Shown here: in pieces, positions 1 to 10,784 of the stretch
Layout of the letters: each line of letters begins with the position of its first letter
Numbering within the stretch: the stretch's first letter is position 1
Assembly: GCA_009778575.1 (NCBI GenBank)
Contig: WRJJ01000003.1
Location: 1-64,000 of the forward strand
Origin: Methanomassiliicoccaceae archaeon
GTDB taxonomy: Archaea; Thermoplasmatota; Thermoplasmata; Methanomassiliicoccales; Methanomethylophilaceae
DNA: 64,000 bases
Reading direction: 5' to 3'
Program-made: the position numbers and the translations under genes
Notes under the pieces: generated by a model
What the model was told of the DNA's origin: nothing
Seen by the model: the letters and a program-made list of their open reading frames with translations, nothing else
Databases searched by the model: none

Positions 1-1960
1 TCCGGAATTACCGTCAGGTTGGCGTCGTCTCCGTCAGCGTAGGTCACGGTCACCGTTGTTCCAACAGGCACGAGTATGCCTTCGACGAATGTTGATCCGT
101 CGGCTCCTGCCGTCACGGTCAGGTTCCAGTGGTCTCCCGGCGTTGTCGTTGTGAAGAACGACTCCACAGCGTGGTCTGTATCCATGGTTATGATATAGGG
201 CGTGATGGCCAGTTTGTCAGCCGCGTCCAGGGTCCACTTCTGCAAGATGTGTCCCGAGGCGGGCGTCGCAGTCATGTTGGCATCGTCTCCGTCCGCGTAG
301 GTCACGTACGCAGTTGTTCCGGCAGGTACGAGAACTCCGTCGACGAAGGTCGAGCCGTTCATTCCCGCCGTAACGGTAAGGGTCCAATGACCTCCCGCTG
401 TTGTCGTTGTGAAGAACGAAACTGCCGCGTGGTCCGCGTCCATGGTTATGACGTATGGTGTTATGGCTGGTTTGTCAACCGTGTCCAGGGTCCACTTCTG
501 CAAGACATATCCGGAGGTTGTGGTCGCCGTCAGGTTGGCATTGTCTCCGTCCGCGTAGGTCACGGTCGCCGTTGTTCCAACAGGCACGAGTATGCCTTCA
601 ACGAACGTTGAACCGTTGGCTCCGGCTGTTACCGTCAGGTTCCAGTGGTCTCCGGGGTTGGAGGTCGTGAAGAACGATGCAACCGCATAGTCTGTATCCA
701 TGGTTATGACGTACGGAGTGATCGCTGCCTTGTCGGCACCGTCGAGTGTCCACTTATCGAATGCGAATCCCGAGTCCGGAGTTGCCGTCAGGTTGGCGGA
801 TGCTCCGTCAGCGTAGGTCACGTACGCAGTGGTTGTTGCGGGCACGAGTATGCCTTCAACGAATGTTGATCCGTCGGCTCCCGCCGTAACGGTGAGGGTC
901 CTGTGGTCTCCAGACGAGGATAACGTGAAGAACGACTCCACATCGTGGTCGGCGCCCATGGTTATGACGTATGGTGTGATCGCTGCCTTGTCGGCGGAGT
1001 CAAGTGTCCACTTCTGCAGGGCATATCCCGTTGCGGGGGTTGCCGTCATGGTGGCATCGTCTCCGTCCGCGTAGGTTACCGTTGCCGTTGATCCGGCAGG
1101 TACGAGAACTCCGTCGACGAAGGTCGAGCCATTCATTCCCGCCGTAACGGTGAGAATCCAGTGGTCTCCGGGGTTGGAGGTCGTGAAGAACGACACCGCC
1201 GTGTGGTCCGCATCCATGGTTATGACATAGGGCGTTATGGCCGGTTTGTCAACCGTGTCCAAGGTCCACTTATCGAACGCGAATCCCGAGTCCGGAATTA
1301 CCGTCAGGTTGGCGTCGTCTCCGTCAGCGTAGGTCACGGTCACCGTTGTTCCAACAGGCACGAGTATGCCTTCAACGAATGTTGATCCGTCGGCTCCCGC
1401 CGTAACGGTGAGGGTCCTGTGGTCTCCGGACGAGGATAACACGAAGAACGACTCCACATCGTGGTCGGCGCCCATGGTTATGACATATGGTGTGATCGCG
1501 GCTTTGTCAGCCGTGTCCATTACCCACTTCTGCAGTGCATATCCCGTTGCGGGGGTTGCCGTCATGGTGGCATCGTCTCCGTCCGCGTAGGTTACCGTTG
1601 CCGTTGATCCGGCGGGCACGAGAACTCCGTCGACGAAGGTCGAGCCGTTCGCTCCGGCCGTAACGGTGAGGATCCAGTGGTCTCCCGGCGTTGTCGTTGT
1701 GAAGAACGACACCGCCGTGTGGTCCGCGTCCATGGTTATGACATACGGCGTTATTGCCGGTTTGTCAACCGTGTCCAGGGTCCACTTCTGGAGCGCGTAT
1801 CCGCCGCTCGGGGTCACCGTCAGCGTTGCCGACGCTCCGTCCGCGTATGTGAACGATGCCGTCGTTCCCGCAGGCACTAGCACTCCGTCCGCATATGTGG
1901 AACCGTTGGCTCCCGCCGTAACGGTAAGTGTGTAGTAACTGCCGGTGACAAACGTCACGG
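1..1960 (-). repeat. At least 7-8 tandem in-frame 258-bp (86-aa) repeats, continuing off-window
   Basis: Anchor GGCACGAG/GGTACGAG/GGCACTAG occurs at 67, 325, 583, 841, 1099, 1357, 1615, 1873: exact 258-bp spacing every time. Confidence 0.95.
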
Positions 1961-4900
1961 TAACTTCCATGTTGGCGGAGATGGCGGTCGATGTGGGGTT
2001 GATGATGCTCGGGGCCCCGCCGTCTATCTCAAACTGCTCGAAATAGTACTGCGTGGGCGTCGAATCGGGTATCGCTTTGAGCAGGATGGATCCTACGCTC
2101 TTGCGCACGACGACCGCTTCTGTGTCCCCGGTTGTTCCGGATACGGACCCAAGGACCGTCGTTCCGTCGCTTCCGCTTATTACCTGCACCGTTCCGTCCC
2201 CGACGAAGGTGACCTCCACGATGTAGCCGGTTGTCGCGACCAGTTGGTTGCCGCCCTTTGTCTCGATGAAGTAACCGTATCCGCTCGTGATGTACGTGGG
2301 GTTCTTCGACGCTCCTCCCACCGCTCCTCCGCCGCTTCCGTCAATGAGGACGAGGTCTTCGCCCGCATATCCCGTGGGCAGACCGCTTCCATCAAAGCTC
2401 ACGTAGACATTTATGCCTATCGTTGAAGTGCCGGTCACCTTTGCGTAGGTGAAGGGAGTGGTAGCTAAGTCCAGATCGCCGGCGAATTTCAGACGCGTTC
2501 CATCATACCCTCCGGGCGTGAAATTACCGACAATCAAACTGTTAACGACAAACGTGATATCATTTTCTGCGTTGCCGAGAGTCACATTCCCATAGATGCT
2601 GCCGTTGTTCACGAGAGTGGTTGGAACCGTGTCGCTTTCGCCGTATATCCCGAACGCTTCATTGCTACCGGCTGCACCGCCGATGGTGTTGTTGTTGGTA
2701 ACGCTGCCGCCTGCCAGAAGATATATGCCAAAGCTGCTAACAATCATGCCGCTTATGTCACCGTTGTTCACTATCGTGCCGGGTACGCCGAGGTAGACGC
2801 CGCAGCTGCCGCCTTTGACCGATCCGCCGGAATAGTTGGTTATGGTCACAACCGGGGAGACTCTGTCAAAGACATATATTCCAGATGATGTCGGGAATAC
2901 CCCGCTGGTGCCTTCTATCTCACCGTAGTTGTTGACGGTGGTGCTTCTCGTGCCCTCCGTAAGGATACTAAGTCCTCTTTCCGTACCTTTTATGACACCG
3001 CCGGCGGAGTTGTTTATCGTCGCGTTGCCGCTACCTACCGCGTTGGTGGCGTGGATGCTCATGGCCCATGAGCCGGAGGCAACGGCGGTGATCGTACCGG
3101 AGTTGTTAACGACCGAACCGGCGACGGGGACGGAGATTCTCACCGCCTCCTGTTGACCGGTAATGGTGCCGGTGTTGTCCAACGAGCAGGAGATATCTAT
3201 TCCGCGGCTCCCGGTGCCGGTGATCGTGCCGGAGTTGTCTATATAACTGTGGGAATTGAAATTCCCATATACGCCGATCCCTCCAGTGATCGTGCCGGAG
3301 TTGATGAGATCCCCACCATAAACGAAATACACTCCGCAAGCGTTGCTGATCGTGCCGCCTGTGATCGTTCCGGCGTTGTTGAGGGTGGAGCGGAGAGTGG
3401 ACTCGTTGCTTCCACGGAACGCTCTCACACCTTCTAACACACCGCCGGCGTGGTTGTAGATGGTGTTGCCACCTCCGTCCGAAACTGCGGCGTAGAGTCC
3501 TATAGAAGCTATGGTCATTTCTATATCGCCGTAGTTATGGACCACGCTGCCTGTGCTGTCTGAAGAAAGGATTATGCCTGCTGAGACCCCCTTTATTGAT
3601 CCCCTGTATGGTGCAGAGAATACGCTACCGTCGCTTGGATCGAAGTACGGGAAGGCATAGTTGTTGACGGTAATGACCCCTCCGAAGGAGATGGGTACGG
3701 TGTTCACAGCTTCGATAGATCCATAGTTGTTGATAGTTCCTGTACTTCCCGGCGAAAGATATAAGGTGGTATTGCTAGCGGCATTTTTGAGTATACCCGT
3801 TATGCCGTTGACGATCTTTACGCCTGTTCCGACGCCATTGATCACAGCTCTGCTGCTTTCAATACTGGCTGTGTTGATAACCGTACAGTTGTTGCCGGTG
3901 ATGTTGATCCCATTGTTGGCAGCAGCGCCCGTCATAGAGAGCTTACCCATACCGGATCCGCCCGCCGGAGGCTGAGAGTACACCGACAGGTTGCTGCCGG
4001 TAGGCACGGTTATGCCGTTCGTCACGGTCAGCGTCACTCCGTTGGCAATGATTATCTGCACATTGCCGGAGATGGTCAGGCTTGAGATCGTGACGTTTTG
4101 CGTCACGTAGTACCAGCCTGCCGCCAGCGAGGTGATGCCGGAAGATGTGGAATCGATCACTGTGGTCGATCCGCTGTGGGTACTCGTGCTGCCGTTCACT
4201 TCAACGTAGTCTATCCCCAGCGTTGCGATCAACTGGTCGCCGGTCGACCCCACCAATATGGAGAAGGTATAGCCTCCCACGGTGTATGTCGGGTTCTTCG
4301 GCGTGCCTGTAACGGTTTTGCCGACGACCGTGCTCCCGTCGATCAGTATGATGTCCGCTCCGGTGTAAGGTGGAGATGTCGGGGGGGCGCTGAAACTAAC
4401 GTAGACATTTGCGGTGCCTATGTTGGAGTTGCCAGTTATCGTCGCAAAAGTAAGATCCACCGGATCCAGAGTGCCGCTGAAGTCAAGCGTCGTTCCCGGG
4501 TTCGTTCCCGTGCTGAAGTTGCCGTTAATGAGACTGTCAACCGTGAGCGTTATTTCATTCGGAGCGTTGGCGAGGGTCACGTTGCCGTGGATCGCGCCGC
4601 TGTTCGTAAGAATGACCGCGTCTGCGGTGCTGACTGCGGTGCTGCTAGCAAATATGCCTTGGGTAACGCCGCTGATGGTGCTGCTGTTGGACACTTCGCC
4701 TCCTGCGTCCAGATATATTCCGTAACTGGTCGTGTGCTTGCCGCTTATGTCACCGAAGTTGACGACCATGCCTCCATTACCGAGATGAATGGCTTTGTTG
4801 CCCCCTTCCACGGTTCCGCTGGCGTAGTTCAAAATGGTACAATCTGCGCTGGAATATATGGCTCCGGTATTGGATGACGTCCCGCTGCCGGTTATGGCAC

Positions 4901-7900
4901 CATAGTTATTTACGGTACCTCCCGCGCTGAGATAGAGACCATTGAGACCCTGGATCACTCCCCCGGGTTGGTTGTTGACGGTAATGGCAACAACGGAGGA
5001 ATTTATGCCTGACGCATTAGGTGAGGTACTGGTGCTGGATATTGTGCCTGAGTTGCCGATAGTACCGCCGTTTCCGAGACGGATACCGCTGCCGACGTCG
5101 CCTTGGATCACTCCTCCGGCGTGGTTGTTGATGATCACGCCGGTGCTGTTGGAGTATATGCCAAAGCCATTGCCGACCGGTCCGGTACCGACGATCGTGC
5201 CGTGGTTGGAAACAGTACCGTTAGCTATAAGCTGGATACCGTCATTGACCCCTGAGATCGTGCCTCTGTATGGTGCAGAGAATGCGCTGCCGTCGCTTGG
5301 ATCGAATTGCGGGAAGGCATAGTTGTTAATCACCGCTCCGCTGCCGCTGCCTTGAACGTTTATTCCGTTAGCAGTGCCGATGATCAACCCATAGTTATGG
5401 ATAGTTCCACTGTTGGATATGATTATACCGTCTCTGGGTGCGATAAGGGCACTGTGTATCGTACCCGTGACACCGTTGACGGCTTTGGAGTCTATGGTAT
5501 TACCCATGCCCACCATGCCGTCGATGAAAGCAGTGTTGATAAAGGTACGGTTGGAGGGGGTACCTGCGAAGTGTATGCCGTTTTGCTGGATCTCCACCTT
5601 ACCTATGTCAGCCGCAACTGTGTGCGGCTCCGAATAGATAGCGAGGTTGTTTCCAGTCTGAACTTGGAGCCCGCTCCCGCCTGAACCGGCCACCGTAAGC
5701 GTGGCATTGTTGGCGATCACGATGTTGGCATCACCGTTTATGAACAGTACGCCTGACACCGTGACGTCCTCCACGACATAGTACCAGCCTGCCGGAATGG
5801 TCTGGTTACCGCTGCCGAAGTATGCCGAATCGATAACAGTGAACGTTCCGCCATAATTCTGCGTGCTGCCGTCCACTGCAACGTAGTCGATCGAGGTCAT
5901 CGGCCCGAAGGTTGCCTCGGCGGCCATATTGGCGCTTATCGGAAGATTCAGTACCTTGTTGCTGTATCCGGAGTATGTGACCGTGTCCACGACGAACTTC
6001 TCGAAGTAGTTCGTCCCGTTATTGGCGGTGAACGTCACATCGCTGACACTGTTGCTGATATTGATGGTCGTGCCCGAGGTGTAAACGGTCCCGTGGGGTC
6101 CGAAGAGATTATCCTCCACCGACACCGTTCCGTTTCCGACGATATTGACCGTCAGCACATAGAAAGATGCGATGCTCGGTTCGAAGTACGCATCCAAGAG
6201 CAGATCGGTGCTTATGGGCACCGTAGTGGGGTTCATATAGCTGTCGAAGCGGTTCGTGGTCGACGGAGGGTCAACTGTGATGTCGAATCTCTCGAATTTC
6301 TCCGTAATATCAACTGCGGTGATGGTTATGCTCGTGACCGTCTTGAGTACATATACCGTACTTGTGTACGACACGTTCGGACCGCTGACGTCCGGGTTCT
6401 TCACAACGCGGCTGTATGTCACATCGTCTATCGTGAGGGAACCGTCGCCGTATATGGTGACCTCGATCACGTTGTATTTGGAGAGGTCGTCGAAATACGC
6501 AGTCACATACGTGACGTCCATAATATCTTTCACAAACGGGTTGCTGGCATTTGTCCCCGCGGAGGTATCGAAATGGTCAAAGGCCATGCCTGTGGCGGGT
6601 ACCGCGGTCATGAAGAGATTATCCTCCGGCGTCCAGGGGAAATAGGCCTTTGAGGGCGATACATTCACCACACATGTTCTGCCGTAGTTCTCAAGTATCA
6701 CAATACCGTCGCCGACTATGGTCACATCTATGATATATGGAGCTGCCGCAATGCCGAAATGCGCTATTATCGTCAGATCGCTGTTGACGGCCACCTTCGT
6801 GGGGTTCACATACATATAATCCGACGTTTCGGCAACATAGAACGATTCGAAATAGTCAGTGCCTTCGTTTGCGGTGAGGGTTATGCTGGTAATGGTCTTC
6901 GGCACATACACAGTGCCGCCGGGCGCCGTGATGTTATATGTGGTCGATCCGACCAGAACGTCGACGTCGCTGTCGTCGATGCTGTAACAGGCGACGGTAA
7001 TGTTGATAACATAGCCTTCCACCATAGTGTAGTCCACCGAGGACATGTCGGACGATACGGTGCCGAGCGCGTCAGGGAACTGGCTGACCGGGTACGGTAT
7101 GTATCCGCTCTTTGACAGCCCCGTGATCGTTACGTTGGAGCCCGAAGGCACCGTTATCTCGTATTCGCCCGTGGTAGCGTTGGATAAGACGGAATATGTC
7201 GTACTGCCTATCATGTAATAGACGGTAACTCCGCCCAGAGCGACCGGTGTGCCTGTGGTGTTGTCGTATATCGTACCGGATATGTCCACGTTCACGGCCA
7301 GTTTCACCGGCAGCCTCGCGTCGGAAACTCCGCCGTTGTATGCGTTGTAACCATTCATTGCAGTGATCGATCCGATCACCGGGCTGTCGTCGTGAACGCG
7401 CACTATTGTTCCAAGCAAAGTGGAACTGCTGTCGTAGGCCTTGATGTTGTCTAACCTGGCAGGCGCCGCGCCCGTGCTGTACGCGAAGGACATGAAGTCC
7501 GCCGGCAGAGTAAAGGTGTCTATCACGGTTGACGTGCCGTTAGCGTAAACATCCATTGTTGTGTCTGACGATGCGATAGGTGTGTTGAGGGTCGCATTGA
7601 CAAAGTAACCGGTGCCTGTGACGGTTGAAATGTGGATCGCCGGCATATCGACCGCATATGCCCTCACGTCCGCCTCTGCGTTCAACGTCAGCGCTATGCT
7701 GCCGCTTAAAAGACCGTTGGTGCCGCCGCCGAATCCGATTCCCGCGCCGTTTGCGCCATAGCCGCTCATCCCCGAGGATGCGGTGATCGTGCCGTCGTAA
7801 ATATAGATCGTACCGTTTCCGCCGCCCGCGCCGCCGCTGGCGGAACCGCCGCCGATGCCCGCGCCGCCTTTGCTGGTCGCGGTGATCGTGCCGTCGTAAA

Positions 7901-10784
7901 TATAGATCACACCGCTTCCGCCGCCCGCGTTCACGCCTGTGTGGCTGAAGCCGCCGCCGATTCCCGCGCCGTTATTGCTGGTCGCGGTGATCGTGCCGCT
8001 GTTGATGGATATCACTCCGCCGTCTCCGCCGCCGATCGAGCCGCTGGAACTGGCTCCGCCGCCGATACCCGCGCCGTCTTGAGCGGTTGCGGTGATCGTG
8101 CCGCCTTCTATTGTGATGAAACCGCCGTGCTGAGTCGATGCGCCGCCGATGGCCGCACATTCGAGGTCGCTGGTCGTCACCGTCAGCGAATCGTCGCTGC
8201 TGCCGGGGTTGGTGTAGCTGTCTATTGTGATGGTTGCGACACCTGACAGACCGCTGTCGCCGGCGAGTATGCTGCCGTGGACATAGCTGTCGCCCTCAAT
8301 GAGCAATGTAATTTCCGCATCATTTTCGAGGATTATGCTGCCTATTAGGTCTATATCAGATATAATTAAGGTCAGAGATACGCCGCCCTCGATGAAGATC
8401 TCATTGAATATCGATGTCCCGTGCTTAGGTTCGCTGCCGGGACTGGCCAGCAGACCTGTCTGCTTTATGAGATAGGTATTGCCGTCCGCCGCCGATGAGA
8501 ACGTCAGAGTACGGTCGCCGATCACCGAGCCGCCCGGCGATCCGCCGAACTGAACACTGTACGGGCTCATTCCCGCTGATATTGTGTAGTCTGCCGTACT
8601 TGTGATGGTCTCGGACAGATCTATCACGTCTGTATAAGGTGAATCTGTCGTGAATGGCACCACGGGGCTGTAGAATGTGAAAGCTATCGATGATATCGTT
8701 ACTTCCAGGTACGTCTGCACGTAGTACGTTGTGCTCATTGAGAGCCCCGTCAGGTTCTCCGTTATCTGAGACGTGGTCCATGATGACCACGGAAGGTCTG
8801 TCACGGAAGAGTTCAGAGCGCCGTTGCCGTCCACCGAAGATGATGCGGAATAAAGGAATCCGCCGGCGACATAGTTGACCCCCGTCACTACATTCTGCCC
8901 GTTGCTGTTTATGTCAGCGGTGGTGTACAATATGTTGGACGCGCTCGGAGTACCGGGTACCGCGGTCATGAACCTGACCGGGAGGACCCCGTTGCCTGCG
9001 CTGCTGTTGTGAATATTATAATCTGTTAGTATGGACATAGAGTACGGATCGCCGTTATCGGAGTCGCGCACGACTATGCCCGTGTATGTTGTGCCGTTCG
9101 TAGCGTAGATACGGTCTATTGTGGAAGAACCGCCCGTGCTGTATGCGAAGCCTCTGAAGCCGCCGGGAAGATTAAGAATCGTTGGAGGGTTTGACATATT
9201 CTTGCCAATGAACGCTTCGAGCGTCACCGGTCCTCCCGATATCGCTGCGATCAAATTGGCGTTCGTAACGTATCCACCGCCGGAGATGTTGCCGGCAGCG
9301 TGGATAGCAGGAAGGGTTGTCCCCTGCGAATATGCTTTGACATCTGCTGTGCTGGAGATACTCAAAGATGTACCGACAACGAGACCGATCTGTGTTGGAG
9401 AGGAAGAACCAGCGCCTATACCGGCGCCTCCGCCGTTGCTGGTTGCAGTGACCTTTGCGTTTCCGGTCACGGTTAGACTGCCGCCTGCGCCACCCCTAAA
9501 AATTGATCCTCCAGAGACGCCTGCGCCGCCGCCGATACCAGCGCCTCCGCTGTTGCCTGTTGCAATAACAGTTGCGTTGTCTGTTATGATGACAGTGCCG
9601 CCGCTACCACCAAACGCTATGGCTGAAGGTTGACTGCCTGCGCCGCCGCCTATGCCTGCGGATCCACCGCCTGTTGCGGTCACGACTGCGTTACCGCTTA
9701 TAGTGATGTTGCCGCCGTCACCGCCGCCGGTGACCGTGCCATTTGCTGCGCTGCCGCCGCCGATGGCTGCGGCGCTTGTATTGCTGAGAGCATATCCTGA
9801 GCTCATAGTGGTCGCATTTACCACTGCATCGCCGCTGATATTGATCGTGCCGCCGGCACCGCCGGCACCGCTCAAGAGATATGTAAAGCCACCGCCGATA
9901 CCTGCGCCTCCGCGACCGGTCGCATTTACCACCGCATTGCCGCTGATATTGATCGTGCCGCCGTCACCGCCGCGGCCCCCGCTGCTGTATTGACTACCGC
10001 CGCCGCCGATGCCTGTGCCGTTGGAATTGCCGAGCGCATTCACAGTGCCGCCAGTAATAGTAATGTTGCCGCCGCTGCCTGCGGTTGCCGAGCTTGTACT
10101 ATTACCACCGCCGCCGATACCTGCGGCACCATAAAAGTGGGCGTTTGCATTCACGGTGCCGCCTTTGATAGTTATGTTACCTGCATCCATAATCCCAATG
10201 GCATTAGTAGCACCGCCGATGGCTGCGCCTTTGTTTGTAGCTCCTGACATAGAAAGCGTGCCATCGCTGCTGCCGGTGTTGGGGCTGGATGCACTGTCGA
10301 TGATGAGTGATGCGTTGGTCGGCACATAGATTTTTGTAAGTTCGTTGGTGCCGCTCAGAAGAAGAGTGACCGTTGCCCATGGTTCAATATGTATAGGGAA
10401 CTCAATGCCGGGCGATTCTCGGATACTGATGTTGTTCAGTGTCACCGTGGTGTTCACGCTGGCTTGGAATTGAATACTATAATAAAGGTTGTTGCCACCA
10501 GTTAGTTCATAACTATAGGAGTTTGCGTTTGTGTTGAAGACCAATATGTATGGGCTCACACCGGTGCCTGCACCGCTGAGCGTCCACCCGAGACCAGGGT
10601 TACTGGCAGGAGGTGAGGTCAGGTTGATCGTGTGGTCGGCCGCCGACGAGTCGTCGGAACCTCCCGGGACAAGCTGTACGACGGCGACAGACGCCATCAT
10701 TACTACTAGCGCAAGCACCGCATACATGAACAGGGCTTGCTTGCCGGATTTGTTCTTGACTATTCTTTTTATTTGTGTTTTCAT
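1..10784 (-). CDS. Giant secreted adhesin-like protein, C-terminus beyond window start: signal peptide, Gly-rich GAGIGGG beta-helix-like repeats, duplicated NNxGxI-type modules, then InlB-B-like (Flg_new_2-like) 86-aa tandem repeats
   Basis: Minus-strand ATG at 10784 (MKTQIKRIVKNKSGKQALFMYAVLALVVMMASVAVVQLVPGGSDDSSAADHTINLTS...), frame read open to position 3; repeated motifs GGAGIGGG, INNSGTITG, GYALQKWTLDTVDKPAITPYVITMDADH. Not in ORF track because no stop occurs in the window. Confidence 0.93.
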   Translation of the reverse strand, partial: MKTQIKRIVKNKSGKQALFMYAVLALVVMMASVAVVQLVPGGSDDSSAADHTINLTSPPASNPGLGWTLSGAGTGVSPYILVFNTNANSYSYELTGGNNLYYSIQFQASVNTTVTLNNISIRESPGIEFPIHIEPWATVTLLLSGTNELTKIYVPTNASLIIDSASSPNTGSSDGTLSMSGATNKGAAIGGATNAIGIMDAGNITIKGGTVNANAHFYGAAGIGGGGNSTSSATAGSGGNITITGGTVNALGNSNGTGIGGGGSQYSSGGRGGDGGTINISGNAVVNATGRGGAGIGGGFTYLLSGAGGAGGTINISGDAVVNATTMSSGYALSNTSAAAIGGGSAANGTVTGGGDGGNITISGNAVVTATGGGSAGIGGGAGSQPSAIAFGGSGGTVIITDNATVIATGNSGGAGIGGGAGVSGGSIFRGGAGGSLTVTGNAKVTATSNGGGAGIGAGSSSPTQIGLVVGTSLSISSTADVKAYSQGTTLPAIHAAGNISGGGYVTNANLIAAISGGPVTLEAFIGKNMSNPPTILNLPGGFRGFAYSTGGSSTIDRIYATNGTTYTGIVVRDSDNGDPYSMSILTDYNIHNSSAGNGVLPVRFMTAVPGTPSASNILYTTADINSNGQNVVTGVNYVAGGFLYSASSSVDGNGALNSSVTDLPWSSWTTSQITENLTGLSMSTTYYVQTYLEVTISSIAFTFYSPVVPFTTDSPYTDVIDLSETITSTADYTISAGMSPYSVQFGGSPGGSVIGDRTLTFSSAADGNTYLIKQTGLLASPGSEPKHGTSIFNEIFIEGGVSLTLIISDIDLIGSIILENDAEITLLIEGDSYVHGSILAGDSGLSGVATITIDSYTNPGSSDDSLTVTTSDLECAAIGGASTQHGGFITIEGGTITATAQDGAGIGGGASSSGSIGGGDGGVISINSGTITATSNNGAGIGGGFSHTGVNAGGGSGVIYIYDGTITATSKGGAGIGGGSASGGAGGGNGTIYIYDGTITASSGMSGYGANGAGIGFGGGTNGLLSGSIALTLNAEADVRAYAVDMPAIHISTVTGTGYFVNATLNTPIASSDTTMDVYANGTSTVIDTFTLPADFMSFAYSTGAAPARLDNIKAYDSSSTLLGTIVRVHDDSPVIGSITAMNGYNAYNGGVSDARLPVKLAVNVDISGTIYDNTTGTPVALGGVTVYYMIGSTTYSVLSNATTGEYEITVPSGSNVTITGLSKSGYIPYPVSQFPDALGTVSSDMSSVDYTMVEGYVINITVACYSIDDSDVDVLVGSTTYNITAPGGTVYVPKTITSITLTANEGTDYFESFYVAETSDYMYVNPTKVAVNSDLTIIAHFGIAAAPYIIDVTIVGDGIVILENYGRTCVVNVSPSKAYFPWTPEDNLFMTAVPATGMAFDHFDTSAGTNASNPFVKDIMDVTYVTAYFDDLSKYNVIEVTIYGDGSLTIDDVTYSRVVKNPDVSGPNVSYTSTVYVLKTVTSITITAVDITEKFERFDITVDPPSTTNRFDSYMNPTTVPISTDLLLDAYFEPSIASFYVLTVNIVGNGTVSVEDNLFGPHGTVYTSGTTINISNSVSDVTFTANNGTNYFEKFVVDTVTYSGYSNKVLNLPISANMAAEATFGPMTSIDYVAVDGSTQNYGGTFTVIDSAYFGSGNQTIPAGWYYVVEDVTVSGVLFINGDANIVIANNATLTVAGSGGSGLQVQTGNNLAIYSEPHTVAADIGKVEIQQNGIHFAGTPSNRTFINTAFIDGMVGMGNTIDSKAVNGVTGTIHSALIAPRDGIIISNSGTIHNYGLIIGTANGINVQGSGSGAVINNYAFPQFDPSDGSAFSAPYRGTISGVNDGIQLIANGTVSNHGTIVGTGPVGNGFGIYSNSTGVIINNHAGGVIQGDVGSGIRLGNGGTIGNSGTISSTSTSPNASGINSSVVAITVNNQPGGVIQGLNGLYLSAGGTVNNYGAITGSGTSSNTGAIYSSADCTILNYASGTVEGGNKAIHLGNGGMVVNFGDISGKHTTSYGIYLDAGGEVSNSSTISGVTQGIFASSTAVSTADAVILTNSGAIHGNVTLANAPNEITLTVDSLINGNFSTGTNPGTTLDFSGTLDPVDLTFATITGNSNIGTANVYVSFSAPPTSPPYTGADIILIDGSTVVGKTVTGTPKNPTYTVGGYTFSILVGSTGDQLIATLGIDYVEVNGSTSTHSGSTTVIDSTSSGITSLAAGWYYVTQNVTISSLTISGNVQIIIANGVTLTVTNGITVPTGSNLSVYSQPPAGGSGMGKLSMTGAAANNGINITGNNCTVINTASIESSRAVINGVGTGVKIVNGITGILKNAASNTTLYLSPGSTGTINNYGSIEAVNTVPISFGGVITVNNYAFPYFDPSDGSVFSAPYRGSIKGVSAGIILSSDSTGSVVHNYGDIEMTIASIGLYAAVSDGGGNTIYNHAGGVLEGVRAFRGSNESTLRSTLNNAGTITGGTISNACGVYFVYGGDLINSGTITGGIGVYGNFNSHSYIDNSGTITGTGSRGIDISCSLDNTGTITGQQEAVRISVPVAGSVVNNSGTITAVASGSWAMSIHATNAVGSGNATINNSAGGVIKGTERGLSILTEGTRSTTVNNYGEIEGTSGVFPTSSGIYVFDRVSPVVTITNYSGGSVKGGSCGVYLGVPGTIVNNGDISGMIVSSFGIYLLAGGSVTNNNTIGGAAGSNEAFGIYGESDTVPTTLVNNGSIYGNVTLGNAENDITFVVNSLIVGNFTPGGYDGTRLKFAGDLDLATTPFTYAKVTGTSTIGINVYVSFDGSGLPTGYAGEDLVLIDGSGGGAVGGASKNPTYITSGYGYFIETKGGNQLVATTGYIVEVTFVGDGTVQVISGSDGTTVLGSVSGTTGDTEAVVVRKSVGSILLKAIPDSTPTQYYFEQFEIDGGAPSIINPTSTAISANMEVTVTFVTGSYYTLTVTAGANGSTYADGVLVPAGTTASFTYADGASATLTVTPSGGYALQKWTLDTVDKPAITPYVITMDADHTAVSFFTTTTPGDHWILTVTAGANGSTFVDGVLVPAGSTATVTYADGDDATMTATPATGYALQKWVMDTADKAAITPYVITMGADHDVESFFVLSSSGDHRTLTVTAGADGSTFVEGILVPVGTTVTVTYADGDDANLTVIPDSGFAFDKWTLDTVDKPAITPYVITMDADHTAVSFFTTSNPGDHWILTVTAGMNGSTFVDGVLVPAGSTATVTYADGDDATMTATPATGYALQKWTLDSADKAAITPYVITMGADHDVESFFTLSSSGDHRTLTVTAGADGSTFVEGILVPATTTAYVTYADGASANLTATPDSGFAFDKWTLDGADKAAITPYVITMDTDYAVASFFTTSNPGDHWNLTVTAGANGSTFVEGILVPVGTTATVTYADGDNANLTATTTSGYVLQKWTLDTVDKPAITPYVITMDADHAAVSFFTTTTAGGHWTLTVTAGMNGSTFVDGVLVPAGTTAYVTYADGDDANMTATPASGHILQKWTLDAADKLAITPYIITMDTDHAVESFFTTTTPGDHWNLTVTAGADGSTFVEGILVPVGTTVTVTYADGDDANLTVIP
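2420..5930 (-). repeat. Internal tandem duplication of a module of about 1.66-1.68 kb (about 555 aa)
   Basis: Module pairs: IDYVAVDGST..TVIDS..AGWYYV (about 5.9 kb) and IDYVEVNGST..TVIDS..AGWYYV (about 4.2 kb); NYAFPQFDPSDGSAFSAPYRGTISGV (about 5.3 kb) and NYAFPYFDPSDGSVFSAPYRGSIKGV (about 3.6 kb). Confidence 0.85.
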
